A stretch of DNA of 16,771 nucleotides from positions 1 to 16,771 of the forward strand of contig JBKPHM010000053.1 in the NCBI GenBank assembly GCA_046729855.1, given 5' to 3'. The position numbers and the translations under genes were made by a program. Origin of the DNA: DATHSY01 sp046729855. GTDB lineage: Bacteria > Actinomycetota > UBA4738 > HRBIN12. Shown in pieces: positions 1-7,089 of the stretch. Position 1 is the first letter of the stretch; every line of letters begins with the position of its first letter. The notes below the pieces were generated by a model, which was not told where the DNA came from, did no database searches, and worked only from the letters and a program-made list of their open reading frames with translations.

Positions 1-214
1 CGTCGATGCCGACGATGACCATCTGCGTCCCGCGCGGCGCGCGGCCGGCGATGCGCCCGAACGAGACCTCGTGCGGCGCGGGCGCGATCAGCTCTGGTGG
101 CGGGAGAGCGGGAATCGGGAGCTAGTCTGACAGCGGAGTGAAGAACCGCCTGTACGCGGCTCGGCCTACGACGCTCCTTAGCGGCGCCAGCGCCGCGACG
201 TCGGGGCACAGCAT
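1..214 (-). pseudogene. Unidentified ORF with in-frame amber stop, open at left edge
   Basis: A reading frame starts at an ATG that shares its A with the TGA stop of the ROK kinase (TGATG, ATG at 214-212), so it looks translationally coupled to it. It runs 30 codons (beginning MLCPDVAALAPLRSVVGRAA) to a TAG at 124-122. The same frame then stays open for 40 more codons to the window edge, with protein-like content such as PHEVSFGRIAGRAPRGTQ. About 83% of third positions before the TAG and 90% after it are G or C, so both halves look coding. The downstream half has no ATG, GTG or TTG until an ATG about 20 bases from the edge. I do not recognise the family. It may be a nonsense-mutated gene, a sequencing error, or a 30-residue peptide next to an unrelated gene. 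Confidence 0.4.
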
Positions 215-1092
215 CAGGGGTTGACCTCCGAGTCGGCGGCGTGCCTAGCGGCGCCCAGCAGCGGCGCGTCGTCGATGTTGACAGCGCGGGCAACTACCAG
301 CGGCCGGCGGGTTGCGAGCGCCTGCACAAGCGTGGACTCCAACTGATCCCACGCATGCGCGACCGACCCGCCCACGACGAGGCAGGTGGGGTCGAAGGCC
401 TCGAGCGGCGCGGCGAGAAACTCCCCCAAGTCGGCCGCCAGCTCCTCGAAAACGCGGCGGGCGCGGGCCTCCCCGGCACGCGCTCGCACTGCGATCTGCT
501 CGACGTCGGGATCTCCGTCCCGGCCGGCGCCGTAGCGGGCCAGCAGCGCTCCCCGCGAGATCGTCTGCTCCACGGGCCGACCGCGGAACGCGAGCGTGTA
601 CAGAGCGCCGTCCGCCGGCACCCGCCCCGAACGCACGAACCGCCCCTCCTCGAGAAATGCGGAGCCAAGCCCAGTGCCAAGGGTGATTCCGAGCGCCCTC
701 GTGTGTCCGCGCGCGGCGCCGGCCCACCACTCGCCGAGCAGGAAGGCCTCCGCGTCGTTGAGAAACGACACGGCCCGGCCGGTCAGCCCGACAGCCATGG
801 CGAGCTCGCGGCGCAGGTTGATCCCGTAGAGACCGGGAAGCTTGTGAGAGACCAGGCAGATACCTGCGTCGTAGTCGAACGGACCTGGAGCGGCGACGCC
901 GAAGCGGCGCGTCTCCGGAGTGGCTACAGACTCGGCCGCCTCGAGGATGCGCGTCAGGAGCGTCGTGCCGCGGGTGAACTCGAGGCGCACGCGCGCATCT
1001 GGCTCGACCGTTGCCGAAGAAAGCTGTACGCGCCCGGCGGTGACGTGGGTCCCGCCGATGTCGAGCGTTCCGACGACGCCTGTTGCGGTCAT
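214..1092 (-). CDS. ROK-family sugar kinase (glucokinase/mannokinase-like)
   Basis: The 292-residue product should phosphorylate a free hexose in the cytoplasm using ATP. The phosphate-binding motif DIGGTH lies at residues 11-16, the catalytic aspartate is D113 in LNDAEAF, and a second glycine-rich nucleotide loop (GTGLGSAF) is at 139-146. Length is normal for the family. The usual ROK zinc motif (CxCGxxGCxE) is missing. The equivalent stretch around residues 160-182 has no cysteines and ends in a TISRGALLA helix, so this is a zinc-less variant. The ATG at 1092 was chosen because it forms an ATGA overlap with the upstream isomerase-like gene and sits just before the conserved first strand. 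An ATG nine codons upstream adds nothing conserved. Being downstream of a glycosidase and a mannose-6-phosphate isomerase-like gene suggests the substrate is the released hexose. Mannose is likely and glucose possible; specificity cannot be read from sequence. Confidence 0.85.
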   Translation of the reverse strand: MTATGVVGTLDIGGTHVTAGRVQLSSATVEPDARVRLEFTRGTTLLTRILEAAESVATPETRRFGVAAPGPFDYDAGICLVSHKLPGLYGINLRRELAMAVGLTGRAVSFLNDAEAFLLGEWWAGAARGHTRALGITLGTGLGSAFLEEGRFVRSGRVPADGALYTLAFRGRPVEQTISRGALLARYGAGRDGDPDVEQIAVRARAGEARARRVFEELAADLGEFLAAPLEAFDPTCLVVGGSVAHAWDQLESTLVQALATRRPLVVARAVNIDDAPLLGAARHAADSEVNP

Positions 1093-2771
1093 CGCACGAA
1101 CGCCTTGACGACCTTGCACGGCCCGCCGCGCACTCGGCGCAGGCGGTACCCGCCCACGGCGGCCGGGATCACAATCGTCTCGGCGTAGGAGAGCGGGTGG
1201 ACGGCACCAGCGGAGGTCTCCACCTCGATCTCGTCACCCCCGGCCAAGTTGAGCGCGTGGAACCGCCCGCCCGTCTCGTCGGCGATCTCGTCGTCGAAGT
1301 CGAGCCGGTGTACCGCGAAGAAGAGCTCGGGCGACCGGCCAAGCGCGAGCTCACTCCACCCCGACCCGCGCCGGACCACGGAAGGCTCGGGCATCAGCTC
1401 GCGCACCGACTCACCGCGCCGGCGAGGATCCAGGTTCGAGAACGCGTGCCGCAGGTGAACCGGCCGCAGCGCTCCCTCGAGATCTCGGCGGAGCCAGTCA
1501 TAGAAGCGCAGCGTGTACACGTAGGGCGTGGCGCTGATCTCGAGCACGACGTTGCCTGCCCCACTCGCGTGCGGCGTGCCGGCGGGGATGAGGTACAGGC
1601 GATGCTGCTCCGCGGGGTGGGTCTGCAGATAGCGCTCGGGCTCGAAGGCCTCGCCGGGCTGCTCGGCCAGCTCGGCTTCGGCTTCGAAGGCGTGCAGATC
1701 TGCATCCTCGCGGAGGCCTAGGAAGATCTTCGCGCCGGGCGTGGTGACCATCACGTAGTAGGTCTCATGCTGGGTGTACGGCAGACCGAACGTTTCGCTC
1801 ATGTACGTCTCCGACGGGTGACACTGGATGGAGAGGTGGCCGCCGTCGACCGTGTCGAGATAGTCGAAGCGGATCGGGAAGGACTGCCCGAAGCGCTCGG
1901 CGACATCGGCACCGAGCACACGCGGCGCGTGCTCGGACATGAGCAGCTCGAAGCCGACCTCCGCTGGCTCCGAGTCGCCAAGCAGGATTCCGCTTTCCGG
2001 GGTGATCAACTCGTAGGACCACGCCACGTTCGGAGCGTCCGTCGGGACCCCGAGGACCCGACGCAGCCACTGACCTCCCCAGGGACCGGGCAAGAAGGTC
2101 GGTCTGGTCCGGAAGGGCCGGACGGCAAGCGCGGAGAGCGAGCGGCGCAGCGCATCACCCTCCAGGGAAAAGGGAACATTCGGATCGCTCAGATCGATGT
2201 AGCGATCGACCCTCCCGGCGAGCTCCTGCTTGTGCCGGTCGAGCATGGGCCAGTCGACGAAGAGCAGACGCCGCTGCGAGCCCGGCTCGTCCGGCGCCTG
2301 CCCGACGTTTCCAGCGCGGCCACGTTGAATGGCATCCAGGGCCAGCCGCTTGGGAAGGTCGGCGTACCAGAGCACGTCGTGGTCGACCAACGCGCTTCCC
2401 GGCCCAAAGACGAGCGTCATGTCCTTCCCCGTGACCCGTGCTGCCGGCAGCCCGTCGAACAGTTCCGAGAGTGAGCCCTCGTAGGTGCGTGCGAATACAG
2501 GGTCTCCGGGCAGCTCGGCCGCGGCCGTGCGCCGCCGGATCTCTTCCCAGGGCACGAGCGAGCTTCGCACGTCCAGCATGCGGATCGGCACCCCGGCGGC
2601 GCCCAGACCATCGCTGAGCGAGGCGATGAATCGCTCCCACTGAAGCGCCGCGGGCCCATCGACGGCCAGTACGCCCGGACGCCGCCGCGCCACGTCGGCG
2701 GAAAGCACCTCGTACCCGGCCTGCACCTCGCCGCCGACGACCGGGTAGTGGGGTTCAGGATCGTAGGTCAC
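1089..2771 (-). CDS. Class I mannose-6-phosphate isomerase-like protein with extra N-terminal domain
   Basis: This 560-residue protein probably interconverts mannose 6-phosphate and fructose 6-phosphate. The cupin-type isomerase half begins near residue 223 (PTFLPGPWGGQW). It keeps residues matching the four metal ligands of type I isomerases: Q316 and H318 in LSIQCHPSE, E336 in HETYYVM, and H401 in GTPHASG. Classical enzymes of this family are about 300-400 residues. The additional 220 N-terminal residues (for example DGPAALQWERF at 38-48) resemble a nucleoside-kinase/P-loop fold but show no Walker A motif, so that domain is probably not an active kinase. The GTG start at 2771 overlaps the hydrolase stop as GTGA, and the stop overlaps the ROK start as ATGA, so all three are tightly coupled. 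I am sure of the superfamily and less sure of the exact substrate. Confidence 0.75.
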   Translation of the reverse strand: MTYDPEPHYPVVGGEVQAGYEVLSADVARRRPGVLAVDGPAALQWERFIASLSDGLGAAGVPIRMLDVRSSLVPWEEIRRRTAAAELPGDPVFARTYEGSLSELFDGLPAARVTGKDMTLVFGPGSALVDHDVLWYADLPKRLALDAIQRGRAGNVGQAPDEPGSQRRLLFVDWPMLDRHKQELAGRVDRYIDLSDPNVPFSLEGDALRRSLSALAVRPFRTRPTFLPGPWGGQWLRRVLGVPTDAPNVAWSYELITPESGILLGDSEPAEVGFELLMSEHAPRVLGADVAERFGQSFPIRFDYLDTVDGGHLSIQCHPSETYMSETFGLPYTQHETYYVMVTTPGAKIFLGLREDADLHAFEAEAELAEQPGEAFEPERYLQTHPAEQHRLYLIPAGTPHASGAGNVVLEISATPYVYTLRFYDWLRRDLEGALRPVHLRHAFSNLDPRRRGESVRELMPEPSVVRRGSGWSELALGRSPELFFAVHRLDFDDEIADETGGRFHALNLAGGDEIEVETSAGAVHPLSYAETIVIPAAVGGYRLRRVRGGPCKVVKAFVR

Positions 2772-4048
2772 TGGTGCAGGAGGTCGAGCGTGAGAGCGGC
2801 GCTCCACGAGAACTCTCGGCTGCCGAGCGGCTCGCCGGTCGAGGGGTGGTAGTACTCGCTGAACCCCGACGCCGTTACGAGCTCGAGCGTCATGGCCCGG
2901 AGCCCCTCCGCCTCTGCCGCGAGCCCCAGCTGCTCGAGGCCGCGGACGAGGAACCAGTTGATGTTGATCCAGACGGGTCCGCGCCAGTAGCGGCGTGCGT
3001 CGAAGTCTGGGCTCGACTTCGACACCGTCGTCACCGCCCAGGCCGCCTCCGGCGATGGCCCGTAGCGAGTGGGCAACCACAGGGCGGCGTCGAACAGTCT
3101 GCGCGCTTGGCGCTTGTCGGGCGCGCCTGCGTACAGAGGCAAGAGCTCGCCGACAGTGCCGGCGATCTCTTGCTCGCCCCGGTGCAGGTCGAGTTCTCGG
3201 TACGACGCCGCACCCTCGTCCCAGCGTCGGGCGAGCCCCTGCCGCAACCGACTCGCGGCGGCCCTAGCGCGGGCGCCGCGCTCGCCGAGCTCGTTCCAGA
3301 GCCACGCCAGATCCGCCTCCGCGGCGGCCAGCACCGAGTTAAAGGTGAGATCCACGTACGCGAACGGCGTCTCCGCCAGCGACTGCGGCCGGTAACCGCA
3401 GCGACGCAGCGATTCGACGACCGCCATGTAGCGCGTGTAGTCGCGATCCGTCGGCCGCTCGGCGGCCGTCAGATGACGGCGATCACTGCGCTCGAACGCC
3501 GGCAGGTCACCGTGCTCGACGCGAGCGAGGGCGCGGTCGAAGCGCGGTGCGTTGTCCGCCGATTCCCAGGGGTGCAGGATGGCGACCAAGCCGGAACCGT
3601 CGAACGCACGCTCACGGTGGAGCCAGGCGTGCCAGGCGTCGACCTTCGGGAGGACCTCCGCGAGAAAACGTGGGTCCGGCGCGGCCTCGTGGAGCGCGCG
3701 AACGGCGGTCGCCAGGACAGGCGGCTGGGTCAGACCGCTCGTTGGGACTTGGGGAGCGCCCGGGCAGGCTGCCGAATCCCAGATCTCCGGCCCGGGTGAG
3801 TAGTCGACGCTCGTCGGGTGGAAGACGATGTGCGGCACCATTCCGTCCGCCCACTGGCCCCGGAGGAGGGTGCGAACCTCCTGGCGTCCTCGCTCAACGT
3901 CGACCCGGGCGAGGCCGATTGCAACCAGCGCCGAGTCCCAGTTCCATTGAAACGGGTAGACGGCTGGCGCGGGCTTGACGAAGAGTCCCGCGTCGTTTCC
4001 GCGCAGCACCGAAAGCGCGCGGTCGGCGAGCTGCGCGAGTGCGGTCAC
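2768..4048 (-). CDS. MGH1/GH63-like glycoside hydrolase, copy 1
   Basis: This is a 426-residue (alpha/alpha)6-barrel hydrolase related to mannosylglycerate and glucosylglycerate hydrolases. Family landmarks are YPFQWNWDSA (31-40), GQWADGMVPH (64-73), HPWESADN (159-166), RYWRGPVWININW (353-365) and REFSWSAAL (411-419). By analogy with characterised family members D165 and E412 are the likely acid/base pair; both are present. No signal peptide is seen, so it acts on imported substrate. Four starts are possible (ATG 4096, GTG 4078, 4060 and 4048). I prefer GTG 4048 because an AAGGTGGGA stretch precedes it and alignment with the second copy begins right there (LADRALSVL against LARRAMAVL). It heads the leftward operon, divergent from the regulator. 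The paralogue at 5713 is clearly homologous but well diverged, so the two may cleave different glycosides. Confidence 0.8.
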   Translation of the reverse strand: MTALAQLADRALSVLRGNDAGLFVKPAPAVYPFQWNWDSALVAIGLARVDVERGRQEVRTLLRGQWADGMVPHIVFHPTSVDYSPGPEIWDSAACPGAPQVPTSGLTQPPVLATAVRALHEAAPDPRFLAEVLPKVDAWHAWLHRERAFDGSGLVAILHPWESADNAPRFDRALARVEHGDLPAFERSDRRHLTAAERPTDRDYTRYMAVVESLRRCGYRPQSLAETPFAYVDLTFNSVLAAAEADLAWLWNELGERGARARAAASRLRQGLARRWDEGAASYRELDLHRGEQEIAGTVGELLPLYAGAPDKRQARRLFDAALWLPTRYGPSPEAAWAVTTVSKSSPDFDARRYWRGPVWININWFLVRGLEQLGLAAEAEGLRAMTLELVTASGFSEYYHPSTGEPLGSREFSWSAALTLDLLHQ

Positions 4049-4069
4049 GTCCGTTCCCACCTTGCTCGA

Positions 4070-4082
4070 ATTTGTCACGCGT
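4070..4082 (+). promoter_or_regulatory. Candidate operator, copy 1 (ATTTGWCWCGCGT)
   Basis: The sequence is ATTTGTCACGCGT, matching the copy at 5671 at 11 of 13 positions. It lies in the divergent region between the first hydrolase and the regulator. A CAAAT at 4089-4093 forms an inverted ATTTG/CAAAT pair with it, 19 bp from start to start. AT-rich pentamers are rare in this DNA. No clear -35/-10 pair accompanies it. Binding by the neighbouring GntR-type regulator is inference. Confidence 0.35.
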
Positions 4083-4162
4083 CTGCAGCAAATCATGTTG
4101 GCCGCGGTTCGTGCCGGCGCGCAACCGGAGTAGAGTGGCTTGTTGCCGGGCTCGGCGCCGAG

Positions 4163-5641
4163 ATGTCGATCGATCCCAAGCAACCGATCCCTCTCTACTA
4201 CCAGCTGAAGACGCTCCTTCTCGAGGAGATTCTCGGCGGTCGCTACGGCCCGAGCGACCGACTGCCCACAGAGCACGAGCTCTGCGAGCAGTACCGCATC
4301 AGTAGGACGCCCGTGAGCCGCGCGCTCTCGGAGCTCGCCGACGAGGGCGTGATCCTCCGCCACCGCCGCCGGGGCACGTTCGTCAACCCGCACTGGCTGC
4401 GCCGCCGCCCCGACCAGCCCGAGGTGCGCGTCATCGTCTCCGAGGGACCGTGGGGACAGCTAATCAGCGACGCCGCCCCTGACGACATCCAGGTCAACCT
4501 GGTCACGGTGCCGCTCCCGTCGCTGCACCAGGCGCTCACACATGCGGTCGCCGATGGGCAGGCGCCGGACCTCGCGATCCTCGACTCGGTTTGGATCGCG
4601 GAGTTCGCCGTCGACGGCTTTCTGCACAGCCTGGAGGACCTCGATGAGGAATGGGTGCGTGGCGAGTGGATGCGCGACTTCCTGGAGCCGCTCGTCGCCA
4701 CTAACCGCTACGAGGGACGCACATACGGCGTCTCGCCACTCGCCAACGTCGCCGGCTTCTGGTACCGCCGCCGGGAGCTCGATGCGCTCGGCCTCGACCC
4801 GCCGACGACCTGGGCCGAGCTGCGCGCAGTCGCCAGGGCGGCAGCGCGAAACGGCAGCGCCCATCCCATCGTTATGACGGGCGGGTCGAAGGGAGGCGAG
4901 ACAACCGCCTACTGCCTGATTGCCTTCCTCGCCTCCAACGGCGGGCAGGTGCTGGGGAACGGCGGCGTCACGCTCGACTCCCGCGCGACGACGCAGGCGC
5001 TGCGTTTCCTGCGCAGCCTCGTCGACGAGGGCCTGATGTCGCCCGAGGTGCTGGGCTACGAGTGGACGCGGCCCATCCGCCTGCTGGCGGAGGGGAAAGC
5101 CGCGATCAGCTTCGGTGGCAGCTACGAGGCCCGCACGGTGTCCGAGGCGCTCGGGGTGCCGCTCGAGGAGCTGTGGGATCACGTCGGCTTCATGCCGGTG
5201 CCCGCCGGCCCGGGCGGCGCGCCGGCGAGCGTGGCCGGCACGATGAGCTACGGCATCTTCCGACAAGCGGCCCAACCCGGTCTCGCGATGCGGCTCCTCG
5301 AGCACGCGCTCGCGCCGGAATCACTGGCCGCGATCGCTCGCACGACGGGACGGATTCCGGCCCGCCGCTCGGCGATCGCCCTAGCCTCCCCCGATCTGGG
5401 CTTTCTGGCGCAGACGGCCGACCTGCTCGAGCGTGCTGTGATCCGGCCGGCAACGCCGGTCTACCCACGGGTCTCCGCACAGCTTCAGGCGATGCTCGAG
5501 GCGGTGCTGACCGGACGGCTCGGCCCGACTGCCGCCGCGCGGCGGACAGCCGAGCTGATCGCCGCGATCACAGGCCTCCCGATCGTCGATGGAACGCGGT
5601 CGACTCGTGGCCGTCCGACGGCCGCGACAGCGGCGCGATAG
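4163..5641 (+). CDS. GntR-type regulator fused to an ABC solute-binding-protein domain
   Basis: This 492-residue protein has a GntR winged helix at about residues 9-75: PIPLYYQLKTLLLEEI, then LPTEHELCEQYRISRTPVSR and a GTFV wing end. Residues about 87-470 form a family-1 extracellular solute-binding protein. Typical marks are YEGRTYGVSPLANVAGFWYR (183-202), LGLDPPTTWAEL (209-220) and LLAEGKAAISFGGSYEAR (307-324). There is no signal peptide, lipobox or membrane segment, so the binding domain must work in the cytoplasm as the effector-sensing module. GntR/HutC proteins normally carry a UTRA domain there. The ATG at 4163 immediately precedes the HTH and has no obvious Shine-Dalgarno. The gene sits between two homologous hydrolases and upstream of a transporter with its own binding protein, so it probably controls both arms in response to the imported sugar. 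Confidence 0.88.
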   Translation: MSIDPKQPIPLYYQLKTLLLEEILGGRYGPSDRLPTEHELCEQYRISRTPVSRALSELADEGVILRHRRRGTFVNPHWLRRRPDQPEVRVIVSEGPWGQLISDAAPDDIQVNLVTVPLPSLHQALTHAVADGQAPDLAILDSVWIAEFAVDGFLHSLEDLDEEWVRGEWMRDFLEPLVATNRYEGRTYGVSPLANVAGFWYRRRELDALGLDPPTTWAELRAVARAAARNGSAHPIVMTGGSKGGETTAYCLIAFLASNGGQVLGNGGVTLDSRATTQALRFLRSLVDEGLMSPEVLGYEWTRPIRLLAEGKAAISFGGSYEARTVSEALGVPLEELWDHVGFMPVPAGPGGAPASVAGTMSYGIFRQAAQPGLAMRLLEHALAPESLAAIARTTGRIPARRSAIALASPDLGFLAQTADLLERAVIRPATPVYPRVSAQLQAMLEAVLTGRLGPTAAARRTAELIAAITGLPIVDGTRSTRGRPTAATAAR

Positions 5642-5670
5642 CGCGGTCGCTCGTCGCCCGTTCGAGAGCT

Positions 5671-5683
5671 ATTTGACTCGCGT
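5671..5683 (+). promoter_or_regulatory. Candidate operator, copy 2 (ATTTGWCWCGCGT)
   Basis: The sequence is ATTTGACTCGCGT, the partner of the site at 4070. It overlaps the -35-like TTGACT of the candidate promoter here. A second ATTTGA follows at 5690-5695, 19 bp from start to start, the same period as the paired half-sites at copy 1. This placement would suit repression of the second hydrolase and the transporter operon. Regulator binding is inference. Confidence 0.35.
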
Positions 5684-5699
5684 TCAGCGATTTGATATT
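5673..5699 (+). promoter_or_regulatory. Possible promoter for the second hydrolase and transporter operon
   Basis: TTGACT at 5673-5678 matches five of six bases of the -35 consensus, and GATATT at 5694-5699 matches four of six of the -10. The 15-bp spacer is short of the usual 17. If used, the transcript would start about 7 bases before the ATG at 5713, giving an almost leaderless message. That would agree with the weak ribosome binding site. It lies in the 71-bp gap after the regulator gene, the only sizeable gap in the rightward operon. Confidence 0.3.
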
Positions 5700-5712
5700 C
5701 GGGCATGGCAAA

Positions 5713-7089
5713 ATGGCTGCGGACGGCGCGACGGACTCTCAGCAGGAAATCGCTGGGAAGCACCTGGCTGCGTCGGATGGGAACCTCGCCCGGCGAGCCA
5801 TGGCGGTGCTCGACGCCAACTGGATGGGTCACGCCACTCGCGCTTCCGCCCGCCTCTACCCGCATCAGTGGAGCTGGGATTCGGCGTGCATTGCGATCGG
5901 ATACGCCGGTTCGAACCAGGCACGGGCGCAGGCCGAGCTTCGCTGGCTGTTCGCAGGCCAGTGGAGGGACGGACTCCTGCCTCACATTCGCTTCGCCGAG
6001 AACGCTCGTTACTTTCCGGGCCCGGAGTTCTGGCAAACGCACCGTTCGCCGTGCGCGCCGGAGCACCCCCCCACCTCGGGCATCGTCCAGCCGCCCGTCC
6101 ATGCCACGGCCGCCTGGCACGTCTACCGCCGCGCCCGGGACGGCGACCAGGCCAAGGGGTTCTTACGGGAGCTGATGCCCGGCCTGGTCCGCTGGCACGA
6201 GTATCTCCACCGGGAGCGAACGCGCGGCGACGACGGCCTCGTCGAGATCTGGCACCCGTGGGAGTCGGGTATGGATAACTCGCCGCTCTGGGACGACGCG
6301 CTCGCCCGGATCTCGCCGAAACCCGAGGCGATCCCGCCCTACGAGCGGGTCGACCTGGATTTCGTCGACGCCGCACAGCGGCCGACCGACGAGGAGTACG
6401 ACCGCTACACGTACCTCGTCAAGCTCTACCGCGACTGGGGGTACGACTCGGGCCGCATTCGCGAGGAGAGCCCGTTCGCCGTCTACGACGTGCTCTTCAA
6501 CTCATTGCTCGTGCAAGCGAATCGGGATCTCGCCGAGATTGCCCGCGTCCTGGACGCCGATCCGGAGCGGTTCGGGGCCTGGGCAGAGCAAACCGCCGCG
6601 GGGCTCGACGACAGGCTCTGGGATGACGCCGAGGGGATCTACGGCGACTACGACGTGCGGGCAGACGCGCGCGTGCGAGCCCACACCTCGGCGGCCTACG
6701 CCCCGCTCTTCGCCGGCATCCCGACGCCGGAGCGTGCGCGACACCTGCTCGACCGACTGATGGCGTCTTCGGTGGCGGTGGACGGTGCGGGGAGAGTAGT
6801 GACGAGCGTCGCTCCGGGCGATGCGAACTACGACCCAGCTCTGTACTGGCGCGGGCCGGTGTGGCCGATGATCAACTGGGTCGTTCACGCGGGGCTGCGC
6901 CGGTACGGCTTCGTCGAGGAGGCGCGGGAGATCCGGACCGCGCTGCTCGAGCTCGTGCGGCGCGAAGGGTTCTGGGAGCACTACAACGCGATGACCGGAC
7001 GGGGGCAGGGCACGGAGCAGGTGTCCTGGACTGCGGCGCTCGTTCTCAACCTGCTGGAAGACAAGTCCGGCGAGGAAGGAGAGGCCTAA
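5713..7089 (+). CDS. MGH1/GH63-like glycoside hydrolase, copy 2
   Basis: A 458-residue cytoplasmic hydrolase of the same family as the gene at 2768. It carries LYPHQWSWDSA (48-58), GQWRDGLLPH (82-91), PPTSGIVQPP (119-128), HPWESGMDNSPLWD (181-194), LYWRGPVWPMINW (377-389) and GTEQVSWTAAL (433-443). D188 and E435 align with the presumed catalytic pair of mannosylglycerate/glucosylglycerate hydrolases. The ATG at 5713 includes the whole conserved N-terminus (LARRAMAVLDANW, from residue 25) but lacks a strong ribosome site. The stop overlaps the next ATG as TAATG. It is the first structural gene of the transporter operon, so its substrate is probably what the transporter brings in. This copy is closer to the family pattern as I know it than copy 1. 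Alternative substrates include other short alpha-glucosides or alpha-mannosides. Confidence 0.85.
   Translation: MAADGATDSQQEIAGKHLAASDGNLARRAMAVLDANWMGHATRASARLYPHQWSWDSACIAIGYAGSNQARAQAELRWLFAGQWRDGLLPHIRFAENARYFPGPEFWQTHRSPCAPEHPPTSGIVQPPVHATAAWHVYRRARDGDQAKGFLRELMPGLVRWHEYLHRERTRGDDGLVEIWHPWESGMDNSPLWDDALARISPKPEAIPPYERVDLDFVDAAQRPTDEEYDRYTYLVKLYRDWGYDSGRIREESPFAVYDVLFNSLLVQANRDLAEIARVLDADPERFGAWAEQTAAGLDDRLWDDAEGIYGDYDVRADARVRAHTSAAYAPLFAGIPTPERARHLLDRLMASSVAVDGAGRVVTSVAPGDANYDPALYWRGPVWPMINWVVHAGLRRYGFVEEAREIRTALLELVRREGFWEHYNAMTGRGQGTEQVSWTAALVLNLLEDKSGEEGEA

Noticed and set aside
241..1188. 315-residue reading frame on the plus strand across the ROK gene
   Set aside because: It is antisense to a gene with clear kinase motifs, has proline- and arginine-rich low-complexity content and no family features. 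Such shadows are common in GC-rich DNA.
4108..4136. Promoter for the regulator with TAGAGT as -10
   Set aside because: The hexamer at the correct -35 distance (TTCGTG) shares only two bases with the consensus.
3818..4162. 115-residue extension upstream of the regulator
   Set aside because: It is antisense to the first hydrolase and precedes the conserved GntR start. The ATG at 4163 fits the family N-terminus.
4049..4393. Long N-terminal extension of the first hydrolase reaching into the regulator gene
   Set aside because: The extension is antisense to the GntR winged helix, has no match in the second hydrolase, and would leave no room for promoters between the divergent genes.
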